From Dactylosporangium sucinum (GTDB taxonomy: Bacteria; Actinomycetota; Actinomycetes; Mycobacteriales; Micromonosporaceae): a stretch of DNA of 64,000 nucleotides. The DNA lies in the NCBI RefSeq assembly GCF_014647515.1, contig NZ_BMPI01000058.1:1-64000 (forward strand), read 5' to 3'. This document shows, in pieces, positions 32,633 to 40,323 of this stretch. Within the stretch, counting starts at the first letter, position 1. Each line of letters starts with the position of its first letter. The notes beneath the pieces are model-generated. The model made no database searches. It worked only from the letters and a program-made list of their open reading frames with translations, and was not told where the DNA came from. The position numbers and the translations under genes were made by a program.

Positions 32633-33175
32633 CTACTGGTACGTCCTCCGGCTGGGCCGCACCGCCTCCTGCAGCAACGCCAGCCGGGTGGCCCCGACAA
32701 CGACGATCGCCAACGCGAGGCGCCACACGGCAACGCCGAACTCCACGGAGGTGATGTGCCCGGGCCCGAACCGCCCCGGCACTCCCGACAACAGCGGGAA
32801 GCTCGCCGCGAACAGCAGCAGGGCGACCCCGGCCGCGGCGGGCGCGACCCAGATCCGCCGCGGCCGCTCGAACGCCGCCCACGCGATCCCGGCCACCACG
32901 ACGGTGCCGGTGATGATGACCATGGCCACCGCGATGGCCACCGGCCGATGCCCGTCCAACCGGCTGGCCGCCGCGATCCCCCACCCGGTCCACTCATCCC
33001 CACCGCGAGCGATCAGCGCCTCGGCCGGCAGCAGCTGACCCTGCAGGGTGAACGTGTTGTCCTCCCTGGCCCAGGGCAGCGAGAGCGCCAGCAACGCGGC
33101 GACGGCCCCGACAAGCGCCACGACCCGCGCGCCGAGGCCGGCTGGGGTAGGGCCGGATGCATTCGGTGCGGTCAT
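32633..33175 (-). CDS. hypothetical polytopic membrane protein
   Basis: A 180-residue protein with four hydrophobic segments: ARVVALVGAVAALLALSLPW, VAIAVAMVIITGTVVVAGIA, IWVAPAAAGVALLLFAASFP and VEFGVAVWRLALAIVVVGA. There is a soluble loop of about 35 residues after the first. No conserved motif is recognised. It stands alone, convergent with the phosphonate cluster. Confidence 0.72.
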   Translation of the reverse strand: MTAPNASGPTPAGLGARVVALVGAVAALLALSLPWAREDNTFTLQGQLLPAEALIARGGDEWTGWGIAAASRLDGHRPVAIAVAMVIITGTVVVAGIAWAAFERPRRIWVAPAAAGVALLLFAASFPLLSGVPGRFGPGHITSVEFGVAVWRLALAIVVVGATRLALLQEAVRPSRRTYQ

Positions 33176-33250
33176 GCCCGTAGACCGTAGTGGATCGGCG
33201 AGGCTCGCCGCCGGTCGGGTTTTCGACCGCATAACCCTGAGATTCGCCTG

Positions 33251-33363
33251 TCGGGGACATTCCCCGATGCGGGGTGTGCCGGTGAGCGGGCAGGCTTACG
33301 GCCACGGAACTCCGAACGGGGGGACGGCGGCGGCGCAGGGGGTTTTGGGGGAGCGCCGCCGCC
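33251..33363. other. intergenic hairpins
   Basis: In the 227-bp gap before the aldo/keto reductase: TCGGGGA-CAT-TCCCCGA at 33251-33267 and an 11-bp stem GGCGGCGGCGC (33326-33336) / GCGCCGCCGCC (33353-33363). Neither is followed by a T run; role unknown. Confidence 0.5.
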
Positions 33364-33402
33364 ATCGGGCCGGTGGGGTGGTCGCGCCGTAGGCTGGCCG
33401 GT

Positions 33403-34320
33403 GTGAAGAGCTTTCCACTGGGCGGGCGGAAGGTGCACCGGGTCGGGTTCGGGGCCATGCAGTTGCCCGGGCGCGGGGCGTTCGGGCCGCCTCGGGATCG
33501 GGCCGAGGCGCTGGCCGTGGTGCGGCGGGCCGTGGAGCTGGGCGTCGACCACATCGACACGGCTCAGTATTACGGGCCGGACGTCGCCAACGAGCTGCTG
33601 CGGAGCGCGCTGTATCCGTATCCCGAGCGGCTCGTCATCGTCAGCAAGGTCGGGGCCGAGCGGGATGCCCGCGGTGGGTGGGTGCCGGCGCAGCGGCCCG
33701 AGCAGCTGCGGGCCGGGGTGATCGAGAACCTCAAGGCCCTCAAGCTCGAGCGGCTCGCCGTGGTCAATCTGCGGCTGACCGGGCAGGGGGAGTTCGGGGA
33801 GCAGCTCGACGCGATGATCGCCATGCGCGACGAAGGGCTCATCGGCGGGATCGGGCTCAGCAACGTCGAGGTGGGCCAGTTGCGGGAGGCGCTCGGGCGG
33901 ACCGAGATCGCCTGCGTGCAGAATCCGTTCAACCTCGTCGATCGCGGATCCGAGGAGGTACTGCGGGAGTGCGCCGAGCGCGGGATCGCGTTCGTGCCGT
34001 TCTTTCCGCTCGGGGCCGCGTTCGGGCGGGAGCGGGTGCTCGGGCATCCGCGGGTCAAGGACGTCGCGCGGCGGCTCGACGTCACGCCCGCGCAGGTGGC
34101 GTTGGCCTGGGTGCTGGCCGTGGCGCCGAACACGCTGCTCATTCCCGGCACCTCGCGGCTGGAGCACCTCGAGGAGAACCTCGCCGTCGCGCACCTGCGG
34201 CTCGACGAGGGGTCGCTGGCCGAGCTCGGGGTGGTCGGGGCCATCGGGCCGAGTGCGACCAAGCACGGCGCCGCCGAGGCCGAGCCCGCGACCAAGCCGG
34301 GCCGGGACGGTGCGCGATGA
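33403..34320 (+). CDS. aldo/keto reductase
   Basis: A 305-residue AKR-fold protein with the active-site region DHIDTAQYYGPDVANELL (Asp, Tyr), IVSKVG (Lys), and the phosphate-binding C-terminus IPGTSRLEHLEEN. The usual catalytic His position reads AVVNLRLTG, as in the YdbC-like subfamily lacking that His. A TAGGCT box ends 7 nt before GTG 33403. Its stop overlaps the PadR start (ATGA), so the two are co-expressed. Substrate unknown. Confidence 0.88.
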   Translation: MKSFPLGGRKVHRVGFGAMQLPGRGAFGPPRDRAEALAVVRRAVELGVDHIDTAQYYGPDVANELLRSALYPYPERLVIVSKVGAERDARGGWVPAQRPEQLRAGVIENLKALKLERLAVVNLRLTGQGEFGEQLDAMIAMRDEGLIGGIGLSNVEVGQLREALGRTEIACVQNPFNLVDRGSEEVLRECAERGIAFVPFFPLGAAFGRERVLGHPRVKDVARRLDVTPAQVALAWVLAVAPNTLLIPGTSRLEHLEENLAVAHLRLDEGSLAELGVVGAIGPSATKHGAAEAEPATKPGRDGAR

Positions 34321-34916
34321 GCAAGCGGAAGGTCGCCAACCTGCTCGCCCTCGCCGCGCTCGCGTACCTCAGCCGGGCGCCGATGCACCCGTACGAGCTG
34401 AGCAAGGCGCTGCAGGCCAACGGGGACGCGCGCAGCATCAAGTTCAACCACGGGTCGCTGTACATGGTGATCCAGCAGCTCGCCAAGGCCGGCTTCGTCG
34501 CCGAGCAGGCCACCAGCCGGGACGGGCAGCGGCCGGAGCGGACCGTCTACGCGATCACCGGGGAGGGGCGGGCGGAGCTGCGGGAGTGGCTGCGGGAGCT
34601 GGTCGAGCAGCCGCAGCACGAGTATCCGGCGTTCGTCTCCGCGCTGTCGCTCATCGGCGCGCTGGAGCCGGCCGAGGTCGTCGACCTGCTCACCACGCGC
34701 CTGCGGACGCTGGAGACCGTCGCCGCCGCGACGCAGCAGGGCATCGATCAGGCCGAGCAGGCGGGCGTGCACCCGTTGTTCCTGGTCGAGGAGGTGTACC
34801 GGGGAAGGCTCCTCGACGCCGAACGGGCCTTCGTCGCCGACTTCATCCAGAAGATCACCGACGACTGGGGCCCGACGTGGGCCGCCTTCCACGAGGAGTT
34901 GCGCGCGAATAGTTGA
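34317..34916 (+). CDS. PadR-family transcriptional regulator
   Basis: A 199-residue regulator. The PadR winged helix lies at residues 9-85 (LALAALAYLSRAPMHPYELSKAL..SIKFNHGSLYMVIQQLAKAGFVAEQ), followed by a Vir_act-like C-terminal helical domain (AERAFVADFIQKITDD). It overlaps the aldo/keto reductase stop and ends 31 bp before the FAD monooxygenase, whose promoter contains a 14-bp palindrome likely bound by this protein. Confidence 0.92.
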   Translation: MSKRKVANLLALAALAYLSRAPMHPYELSKALQANGDARSIKFNHGSLYMVIQQLAKAGFVAEQATSRDGQRPERTVYAITGEGRAELREWLRELVEQPQHEYPAFVSALSLIGALEPAEVVDLLTTRLRTLETVAAATQQGIDQAEQAGVHPLFLVEEVYRGRLLDAERAFVADFIQKITDDWGPTWAAFHEELRANS

Positions 34917-34941
34917 CTCTGACTAGTCAGAACTGGATAGT
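34913..34941 (+). promoter_or_regulatory. monooxygenase promoter with palindromic operator
   Basis: -35 TTGACT (34913-34918), 17-bp spacer, -10 GATAGT (34936-34941), then 6 nt to ATG 34948: a leaderless promoter. The spacer holds TCTGACTAGTCAGA (34918-34931), a perfect 14-bp palindrome. It overlaps the PadR stop. Confidence 0.82.
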
Positions 34942-34947
34942 GGAGCC

Positions 34948-36123
34948 ATGAAGGCGATCGTCATCGGGGGCGGCATCGCCGGCCCGGTCGCGGCCATGGC
35001 GCTGCAGAAGTCAGGGATCGACGCCCGCGTGTTCGAGGCGTACAGCGGCACGGCCGACGGCGTGGGCGGGGCGCTGAGCATCGCCCCCAACGGCCGCACC
35101 GCGCTGCAAGCCATCGACGCCGGCCATGTCGTCGAGCGGATCGGCACTCCTATGGCCGGCATGGTCATGCAGAGCTGGACGGGCAAGCGGCTCGGCGAGT
35201 TCGGCAGCCCGCCCGAGCTGCCGCCGATGCTGCTGGTCTGGCGGGCCGAGCTGTACCGCGCGCTGTACGACGAGGCCGTCAAGCGCGGCATCGCGTTCGA
35301 GCACGGCAAGAAACTGACCCACATCGATGGCGACAACGTCCGGTTCGAGGACGGGACCACCGCCACCGCCGACGTCATCATCGGCGCCGACGGCATCCGC
35401 TCCACCACCCGGCGCCTGATCGACCCGGCGGCGCCCGAGCCGCGGTATGCGGGGCTGCTCGGCTTCGGCGCGCGCCTCGCCGACCTGGACGGCCTCGACG
35501 ACACCCGCGACAAGATGCACATGGTGTTCGGCAAGCAGGCGTTCTTCGGGTACCAGGTCGGCAAGGGCGAGGGCGGATGGTTCGCCAACCTGCCGCACCG
35601 CACGCCGATGAGCGCCGCCCAGGCGCGCGAGGTCGGCAACGCCGAGTGGCTGCGGCGGCTCGCCGAGGTGTTCCGCGAGGACCGGGTGCCGGCCGTCGAG
35701 CTGATCCGCCGCACCGAGCCGGACGAGCTGGTCGTGACCGGCGGCCTGGAGGACATTCCCTCGGTACCGACGTGGCACCGGGGCAACGTCGTGCTCATCG
35801 GCGACGCCGCGCACCCGACCAGCCCGAGCTCCGGGCAGGGCGCCTCCCTCGCGATCGAGAGCGCGGTCCAGCTCGCCCGATGCCTGCGGGACCTTCCCCG
35901 GGAGCAGGCCTTCCAGCAGTACGAGCGGATCCGCCGGCACCGCGTGGAGCGGATCATCAAGATGGCGGCGCGGACCAACAGCGACAAGGCGGCCGGTCCC
36001 GTCGCCCGGGTGCTGCGCGACCTGCTCATGCCGACGCTCATGCGGCTCGCGCGGCCCAGCTCGTTCGCCTGGCAGTTCGACCACCCCATCGACTGGGACG
36101 CACGTGTCGCGTTGCCGACCTGA
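34948..36123 (+). CDS. FAD-dependent monooxygenase
   Basis: A 391-residue class A flavoprotein monooxygenase: FAD-binding VIGGGIAGPVAAMAL at the N-terminus, DVIIGADGIRS (DG motif), and GDAAHPTSPSSGQGAS (GD motif). Such enzymes hydroxylate aromatic or polyketide substrates with NAD(P)H. Expression is probably controlled by the upstream PadR protein through the palindrome at 34918-34931. Substrate unknown. Confidence 0.92.
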   Translation: MKAIVIGGGIAGPVAAMALQKSGIDARVFEAYSGTADGVGGALSIAPNGRTALQAIDAGHVVERIGTPMAGMVMQSWTGKRLGEFGSPPELPPMLLVWRAELYRALYDEAVKRGIAFEHGKKLTHIDGDNVRFEDGTTATADVIIGADGIRSTTRRLIDPAAPEPRYAGLLGFGARLADLDGLDDTRDKMHMVFGKQAFFGYQVGKGEGGWFANLPHRTPMSAAQAREVGNAEWLRRLAEVFREDRVPAVELIRRTEPDELVVTGGLEDIPSVPTWHRGNVVLIGDAAHPTSPSSGQGASLAIESAVQLARCLRDLPREQAFQQYERIRRHRVERIIKMAARTNSDKAAGPVARVLRDLLMPTLMRLARPSSFAWQFDHPIDWDARVALPT

Positions 36124-36153
36124 CCGTCGGTGAGGGATTGCTACGGTGCGTGC

Positions 36154-37335
36154 ATGCGGCTGGCGACGTTCAACGTTGAGAACCTCTTCGCGCGGGCGAA
36201 GGCGCTGCGGGACGCGGGGCAGCCGGCGCTGACCGCGTTCGAGACGTTCAACCGGATCGCGGCGAAGCCCGAGTACTCCGACGACGACAAGGCGGCGATG
36301 CTTGACGCGCTGCAGGCGCTCGGCGTCCTGGTGTCGACGCGGGCCGGCCGGCGGCTCAACAGGGAGCAGTTCGAGACCGCGTGGGCGGTCCTGCGGGAGA
36401 ACCGCGGCGACTTCCTCGCCGCGCCCGACGACCGCGAGCCGCGGATCGTCGCGCGCGGGCGGGCGGACTGGACCGGCTGGGTCGAGCTGACCGTCGAGCC
36501 GGTCGACGAGCAGTCGACCCGGATGACCGCGCGGGTGATCGGCGACGTCGCCGCCGACGTCCTGTGCCTGGTCGAGGCCGAGAACCGCCCGGCCCTCGTC
36601 CGCTTCAACGACGAGCTGCTCGGCGGCCGCTACGGCCACGCGATGCTGGTCGACGGCAATGACGCCCGCGGCATCGACGTGGGCCTTTTGTGTACCGCGG
36701 AGATCGACGTCGACTGGGTCCGCAGCCACGTCGACGTCCCGGACCCCGGCCGCCCCGGCAAGCGCCTGTTCAGCCGCGACTGCCCGCTGTACAAGCTGCG
36801 GCTGCCCGGCGGCACCGACCTCTACCTGCTGCTGAACCACCTCAAGAGCCAGTCCTTCACCGGCGGCGACCCCGACCCGTTACGTTCGCGCCAGAGCGCC
36901 GAGGTGCGCGCGATCTACGACCGCCTCCGCGCGGCCGGCGCCACCTACGTGGCGATCATGGGCGACTTCAACAAGGGCCCGGACCGCCACGACCCGAAGC
37001 ACCACCCGACCCTGGAGCCGCTGCTGGATCCGGGGACGCCGCTGGTCAACGCGTACGACCTGGACGCGTTCACGGGCCTCTACGATGCGAGGGACGAGGG
37101 TCGCGAGCGGCCGGGCAGCTTCCAGTCGTGCACCCTGGGCAACCGCCTCGACTACCTCCTGCTCTCCCCGGAGCTGGCCGAGCGCGTGACGGCCGGCGGC
37201 GTCTTCCGCAAGGGGCTGTGGGGCACCCCGACGAACAAGCACCCGCCGAGCCTCTGGACGGTCTACGAGGACCTGACCGCGTCCCGCCATGGCGCTTCGG
37301 ACCACGCCGCGGTCTGGGTGGACGTCGACCTCTGA
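36154..37335 (+). CDS. endonuclease/exonuclease/phosphatase (EEP) family protein, paralogue B
   Basis: A 393-residue EEP-fold protein with the same motif order as 18568: RLATFNVENLFARAK, VEAENRPALVRF, VDGNDARGIDVGLL, LLNHLKSQSF, IMGDFNKGPDR, and SDHAAVWVDVDL at the end. It differs by a shorter spacer and an extra Asp/Lys-rich loop (DRHDPKHHPTLE). A TACGGT box ends 6 nt before the ATG. The reaction is unknown; metal-dependent phosphodiesterase activity is likely. Confidence 0.87.
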   Translation: MRLATFNVENLFARAKALRDAGQPALTAFETFNRIAAKPEYSDDDKAAMLDALQALGVLVSTRAGRRLNREQFETAWAVLRENRGDFLAAPDDREPRIVARGRADWTGWVELTVEPVDEQSTRMTARVIGDVAADVLCLVEAENRPALVRFNDELLGGRYGHAMLVDGNDARGIDVGLLCTAEIDVDWVRSHVDVPDPGRPGKRLFSRDCPLYKLRLPGGTDLYLLLNHLKSQSFTGGDPDPLRSRQSAEVRAIYDRLRAAGATYVAIMGDFNKGPDRHDPKHHPTLEPLLDPGTPLVNAYDLDAFTGLYDARDEGRERPGSFQSCTLGNRLDYLLLSPELAERVTAGGVFRKGLWGTPTNKHPPSLWTVYEDLTASRHGASDHAAVWVDVDL

Positions 37336-37436
37336 CCGGACTTCGTGCGTGCTCCTTCATAAACGTTGGTCGATCTACCCTCATCTTGATCTCAGCTGGC
37401 CGGCGGCGTCGCTGGTTCGGCTGATGGGGCGGCCGC

Positions 37437-37498
37437 TTCTCATGATCGCGGACGTTTCTGGTCGGTTTTCGGTACACAAACGTCCGTGATCATGAGAA
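37437..37498. repeat. long palindromic intergenic element
   Basis: Arms TTCTCATGATCGCGGACGTTT minus its last base (from 37437) and the matching 21-base arm at 37478-37498 pair over 21 positions with one mismatch; the loop is 20 nt. It starts 101 bp after the EEP gene. No T run on either side, so it is not a normal terminator. Confidence 0.75.
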
Positions 37499-37655
37499 CC
37501 GGCTCGCGACGAGCCGGGCGGGCGTGCGGTGCCGGTGGCAGCCGGCGGTGGGACGGCCACTCCACCACGAGCGTGTCGCCGACCGCCAGGGCGCTCCAGC
37601 GCTCCTGAGCCGCCCGCAGCGCGGCCACCGCGGCGCGGACGCGTCGTCCCACCAT
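37440..37655 (-). CDS. possible small hypothetical protein
   Basis: A 71-residue reading frame. It starts at ATG 37655 with a GGGGG site, and its first 45 residues (VRAAVAALRAAQERWSALAV, GDTLVVEWPSHRRLPP) look protein-like. The last 20 residues run into the palindromic element at 37437-37498, so an original 3' end may have been overwritten. No family recognised. Confidence 0.3.
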   Translation of the reverse strand: MVGRRVRAAVAALRAAQERWSALAVGDTLVVEWPSHRRLPPAPHARPARREPVLMITDVCVPKTDQKRPRS

Positions 37656-37732
37656 CCCCCGGCCGTGCCGACCGCCACAACGCATTTGCTGCTGGAACAC
37701 AATTCATCGGCGTGAAACGTGCGCGGCGGACG

Positions 37733-39061
37733 ATGGCGGGCATGGTCGACGAACGCGCACAGCTCGAGGTCACCACCCTCGGCGAGTGCCGCATCGATTC
37801 GCCGCTGTCGGCGGCGCTGCGCCGGCAGCGCAGCACCCAGCACTACGTCGACGAGGACGACCGCGTGCTGCTCGACGACACCGTGTCGCTCGTCGCCGCG
37901 CGCGGGGTGCCGGTGGCGGAGCTGCCGGGGTTCGAGCCCGGTGGGCCGCGCTCGAAGATCTTCTTCGACCCGTCGAAGACGCGGGTCGGGATCGTCACCT
38001 GCGGCGGGCTCTGCCCGGGGCTCAACGACGTGATCCGGGCCCTGGTGCTGGAGCTCACCAACCACTACGGCGTGCACCGCATCTTCGGGTTCCGCAACGG
38101 GTACCAGGGGATGACCGCCCGCTACGGCCGGCCCGTCGTCGACCTCACGCCCGAGGTCGTGAGCGGCATCAACGAGTACGGTGGCACGATCCTCGGCACC
38201 TCGCGCGGCAACCAGGACCCGAACGAGATCGTCGACTGCCTGGAGCAGCTGAGCATCAACGTCCTGTTCGTCATCGGCGGCGACGGCTCGATGCGCGGCG
38301 CGCTGAAGATCGCCGAGGTGGTGGAGGAGCGGGGCCGCCGCATCGCCGTCGTGGGCGTGCCGAAGACGATCGACAACGACATCCCGTACATCGAGCGCTC
38401 CTTCGGCTTCCAGACCGCCTTCGGCAAGGCGACCGAGGCGATCCGGGCCGCGCACGTCGAGGCGACGGCGTTCCCGAACGGGATCGGCCTGGTGCAGCTC
38501 ATGGGCCGGCACTCGGGCTTCATCGCCTGCTACGCGGCGCTCGCCAACAACGACGCCGACTACGTGCTCATCCCGGAGGTGCCGTTCGCGCTGGACGGCC
38601 CCGGCGGGTTCCTGGAGCACCTGCGCCGGCGGGTCGTCGACCGCGGGCACGCGATGATCGTCGTCGCCGAGGGGGCCGGCCAGGAGTACCTCAGCACCAA
38701 GGGCACCGACGCGTCCGGCAACGTGCGGCTGGAGGACTTCGGCCGCTACCTGCGCCAGCGCATCGCCGAGCACTTCGCCGCGGCCGGCGTCGAGGCGAAC
38801 CTGAAGTACATCGACCCCAGTTACACCATCCGGAGCGTTCCCGCCGACCCTTACGACAGCGTGTACTGCATCCGCCTGGCCCACGCCGCCGTGCACGCGG
38901 CGATGGCCGGCCGGACCGAGATGGTCGTCGGCCGCTGGCGGGGGCGGTTCGTGCACGTGCCGATCGCGCTGGCGATCAGCTCGCGGAACCTGGTCGACCC
39001 GGACGGCGACCTGTGGCTCTCCGTGCTGGAGGCCACAGGTCAACCGGCCGTGTTCAGCTAG
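37733..39061 (+). CDS. 6-phosphofructokinase (ATP-dependent, clade with PPi-like active site)
   Basis: A 442-residue PFK. The nucleotide-loop motif is GGDGS (182-186), which has the Gly that marks ATP users, while the catalytic motif reads VPKTIDND with Lys211, normally a PPi-type feature. MGRHSGFIA and the fructose-6-phosphate region (LIPEVPF, GFLEHLRRRV) are intact. The start is ambiguous (GTG 37712, ATG 37733, ATG 37742). It converges on the DAHP synthase gene with an 8-bp overlap. Confidence 0.9.
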   Translation: MAGMVDERAQLEVTTLGECRIDSPLSAALRRQRSTQHYVDEDDRVLLDDTVSLVAARGVPVAELPGFEPGGPRSKIFFDPSKTRVGIVTCGGLCPGLNDVIRALVLELTNHYGVHRIFGFRNGYQGMTARYGRPVVDLTPEVVSGINEYGGTILGTSRGNQDPNEIVDCLEQLSINVLFVIGGDGSMRGALKIAEVVEERGRRIAVVGVPKTIDNDIPYIERSFGFQTAFGKATEAIRAAHVEATAFPNGIGLVQLMGRHSGFIACYAALANNDADYVLIPEVPFALDGPGGFLEHLRRRVVDRGHAMIVVAEGAGQEYLSTKGTDASGNVRLEDFGRYLRQRIAEHFAAAGVEANLKYIDPSYTIRSVPADPYDSVYCIRLAHAAVHAAMAGRTEMVVGRWRGRFVHVPIALAISSRNLVDPDGDLWLSVLEATGQPAVFS

Positions 39062-40103
39062 CGCGGCGGGCGCGGACCGCGGCGGCGAGCTCGTCGAGGA
39101 TGCCCGCGGTGGTGTCCCAGGACATGCAGGCGTCCGTGACGCTCTGGCCGTAGGTCAGTTCGCCGCCCAGGTCCTGGCGGCCGGCGACCAGGAAGCTCTC
39201 CAGCATGATGCCGGCGATGCCCGGCTGGCCCGCGGCGATCTGCTCGGCCACCTCGCCGGCCACCGACGCCTGGCGGACGTGGTCCTTGCCGCTGTTGCCG
39301 TGGCTCGCGTCGACGATGAGGCGCTGCGGCATGCCGGCCTTCTCCAGGCGGGCCAGGGCGTCCCGGATGTCGGACGGGCCGTAGTTCGGGCCGGAGCGGG
39401 CGCCGCGCAGGATGATGTGGCAGTCCGGGTTGCCCGTGGTGGACACGACCGCGGCCCGGCCGTCCTCGTCGACGCCGAAGAAGACGTGCTTGCTGGCCGC
39501 GGTGCGGCAGCCGTCGATGGCGACCTGGACGTCGCCGTCGGTGCCGTTCTTGAAGCCGACGGGCATGGACAGGCCGGAGGCGAGCTGCCGGTGGACCTGG
39601 CTCTCGGGGGTACGGGCACCGATCGCGCCCCACGACACCGCGTCCGCGATGTACTGGGGGCTCGTCGGCTCCAGGAACTCGCACCCGACCGGCAGCCCCA
39701 GCCCGAGCACGTCGAGCAGCAGGCGACGAGCCAGCCGCAGGCCGGTCGGCACGTCGAACGTCTCGTCGAGCCCCGGGTCGTTGATCAGGCCCTTCCAGCC
39801 CACCGTCGTTCGCGGCTTCTCGAAGTACACCCGCATGACGATGCACAAATCGGCGCCGTGCGCTGCCGAGGCGACCGCCAGGCGGCGGGCGTAGTCGACG
39901 GCCGCGACCGGATCGTGCACGGAACACGGGCCGACCACGACGAGCAGGCGGTCGTCCTGCCCGGTGACGATCCGGTGCACCTCGTCGCGTGATCGGCGCA
40001 CCACGTCGGCGCGTGCGTCGTCCATCGGCAGCTCGGCGCTGAGCTCGCGCGGCGTGACCAGCGGGCGGTAGCCGGTGACCCGCAGGTTGCTGGTGTCGTT
40101 CAT
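39054..40103 (-). CDS. 3-deoxy-7-phosphoheptulonate (DAHP) synthase, class I
   Basis: A 349-residue AroF/AroG-type enzyme: VVVGPCSVHDPVAAVDYA, MRVYFEKPRTTVGWKGLIND, SWGAIGARTPESQVHRQLASG, and VDASHGNSGKDH. It condenses PEP and erythrose-4-phosphate, the first step of aromatic amino-acid synthesis. The ATG 40103 is chosen because GAGGG lies 7 nt upstream. The 5' leader carries a Trp/Tyr/Phe peptide gene (40214-40276) and a strong stem-loop, so expression is probably attenuated by aromatic amino-acid supply. Confidence 0.95.
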   Translation of the reverse strand: MNDTSNLRVTGYRPLVTPRELSAELPMDDARADVVRRSRDEVHRIVTGQDDRLLVVVGPCSVHDPVAAVDYARRLAVASAAHGADLCIVMRVYFEKPRTTVGWKGLINDPGLDETFDVPTGLRLARRLLLDVLGLGLPVGCEFLEPTSPQYIADAVSWGAIGARTPESQVHRQLASGLSMPVGFKNGTDGDVQVAIDGCRTAASKHVFFGVDEDGRAAVVSTTGNPDCHIILRGARSGPNYGPSDIRDALARLEKAGMPQRLIVDASHGNSGKDHVRQASVAGEVAEQIAAGQPGIAGIMLESFLVAGRQDLGGELTYGQSVTDACMSWDTTAGILDELAAAVRARRAS

Positions 40104-40163
40104 GAGGCCCTCCCTGGTTGGCGGCGGGCTCTTCGGACGACCAGCCCGCCGTGTGACACGACG

Positions 40164-40191
40164 AAGGGCAGAGACCGAGGTCTCTGCCCTT
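40164..40191 (-). terminator. attenuator-like hairpin before DAHP synthase
   Basis: 13-bp arms AAGGGCAGAGACC and GGTCTCTGCCCTT with a 2-nt centre, located 23 nt after the leader-peptide stop and 60 nt before the DAHP synthase start. No U tract follows. Confidence 0.8.
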
Positions 40192-40194
40192 GCT

Positions 40195-40247
40195 GGCTCC
40201 GGGTGACTGGCGTTCAGCGCAAACGGCCGCCGGCTCCACCCGGAGCC
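40195..40247 (-). promoter_or_regulatory. alternative RNA pairing in DAHP synthase leader
   Basis: In the minus-strand transcript GGCTCCGGGTG (40247-40237) can pair locally with GGAGCC (40237-40232) or over 11 perfect bases with CACCCGGAGCC (40205-40195). Both choices involve codons just after the aromatic residues of the leader peptide. Confidence 0.6.
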
Positions 40248-40276
40248 ACGGTAAAGCGCCAATACCACCGAATCAC
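40214..40276 (-). CDS. aromatic leader peptide (MIRWYWRF...)
   Basis: A 20-codon frame starting GTG 40276: Met-Ile-Arg-Trp-Tyr-Trp-Arg-Phe, then a Gly/Ala/Arg tail and TGA. Four of residues 4-8 are aromatic (Trp4, Tyr5, Trp6, Phe8). A -10 TACAGT ends 6 nt before the GTG, so translation starts at the RNA 5' end. It precedes an 11-bp alternative pairing and a 13-bp stem before DAHP synthase. The products of the enzyme's pathway are exactly the amino acids that these codons sense. Confidence 0.8.
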   Translation of the reverse strand: MIRWYWRFTVAPGGAGGRLR

Positions 40277-40282
40277 GCCGCC

Positions 40283-40310
40283 ACTGTACCGCACCGTGCG
40301 CCCCGGGCAA
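40283..40310 (-). promoter_or_regulatory. promoter of DAHP synthase leader
   Basis: -35 TTGCCC (40310-40305), 16-bp spacer, -10 TACAGT (40288-40283), GTG of the leader peptide 6 nt later. Confidence 0.7.
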
Positions 40311-40323
40311 CGTGACCGTGGCC

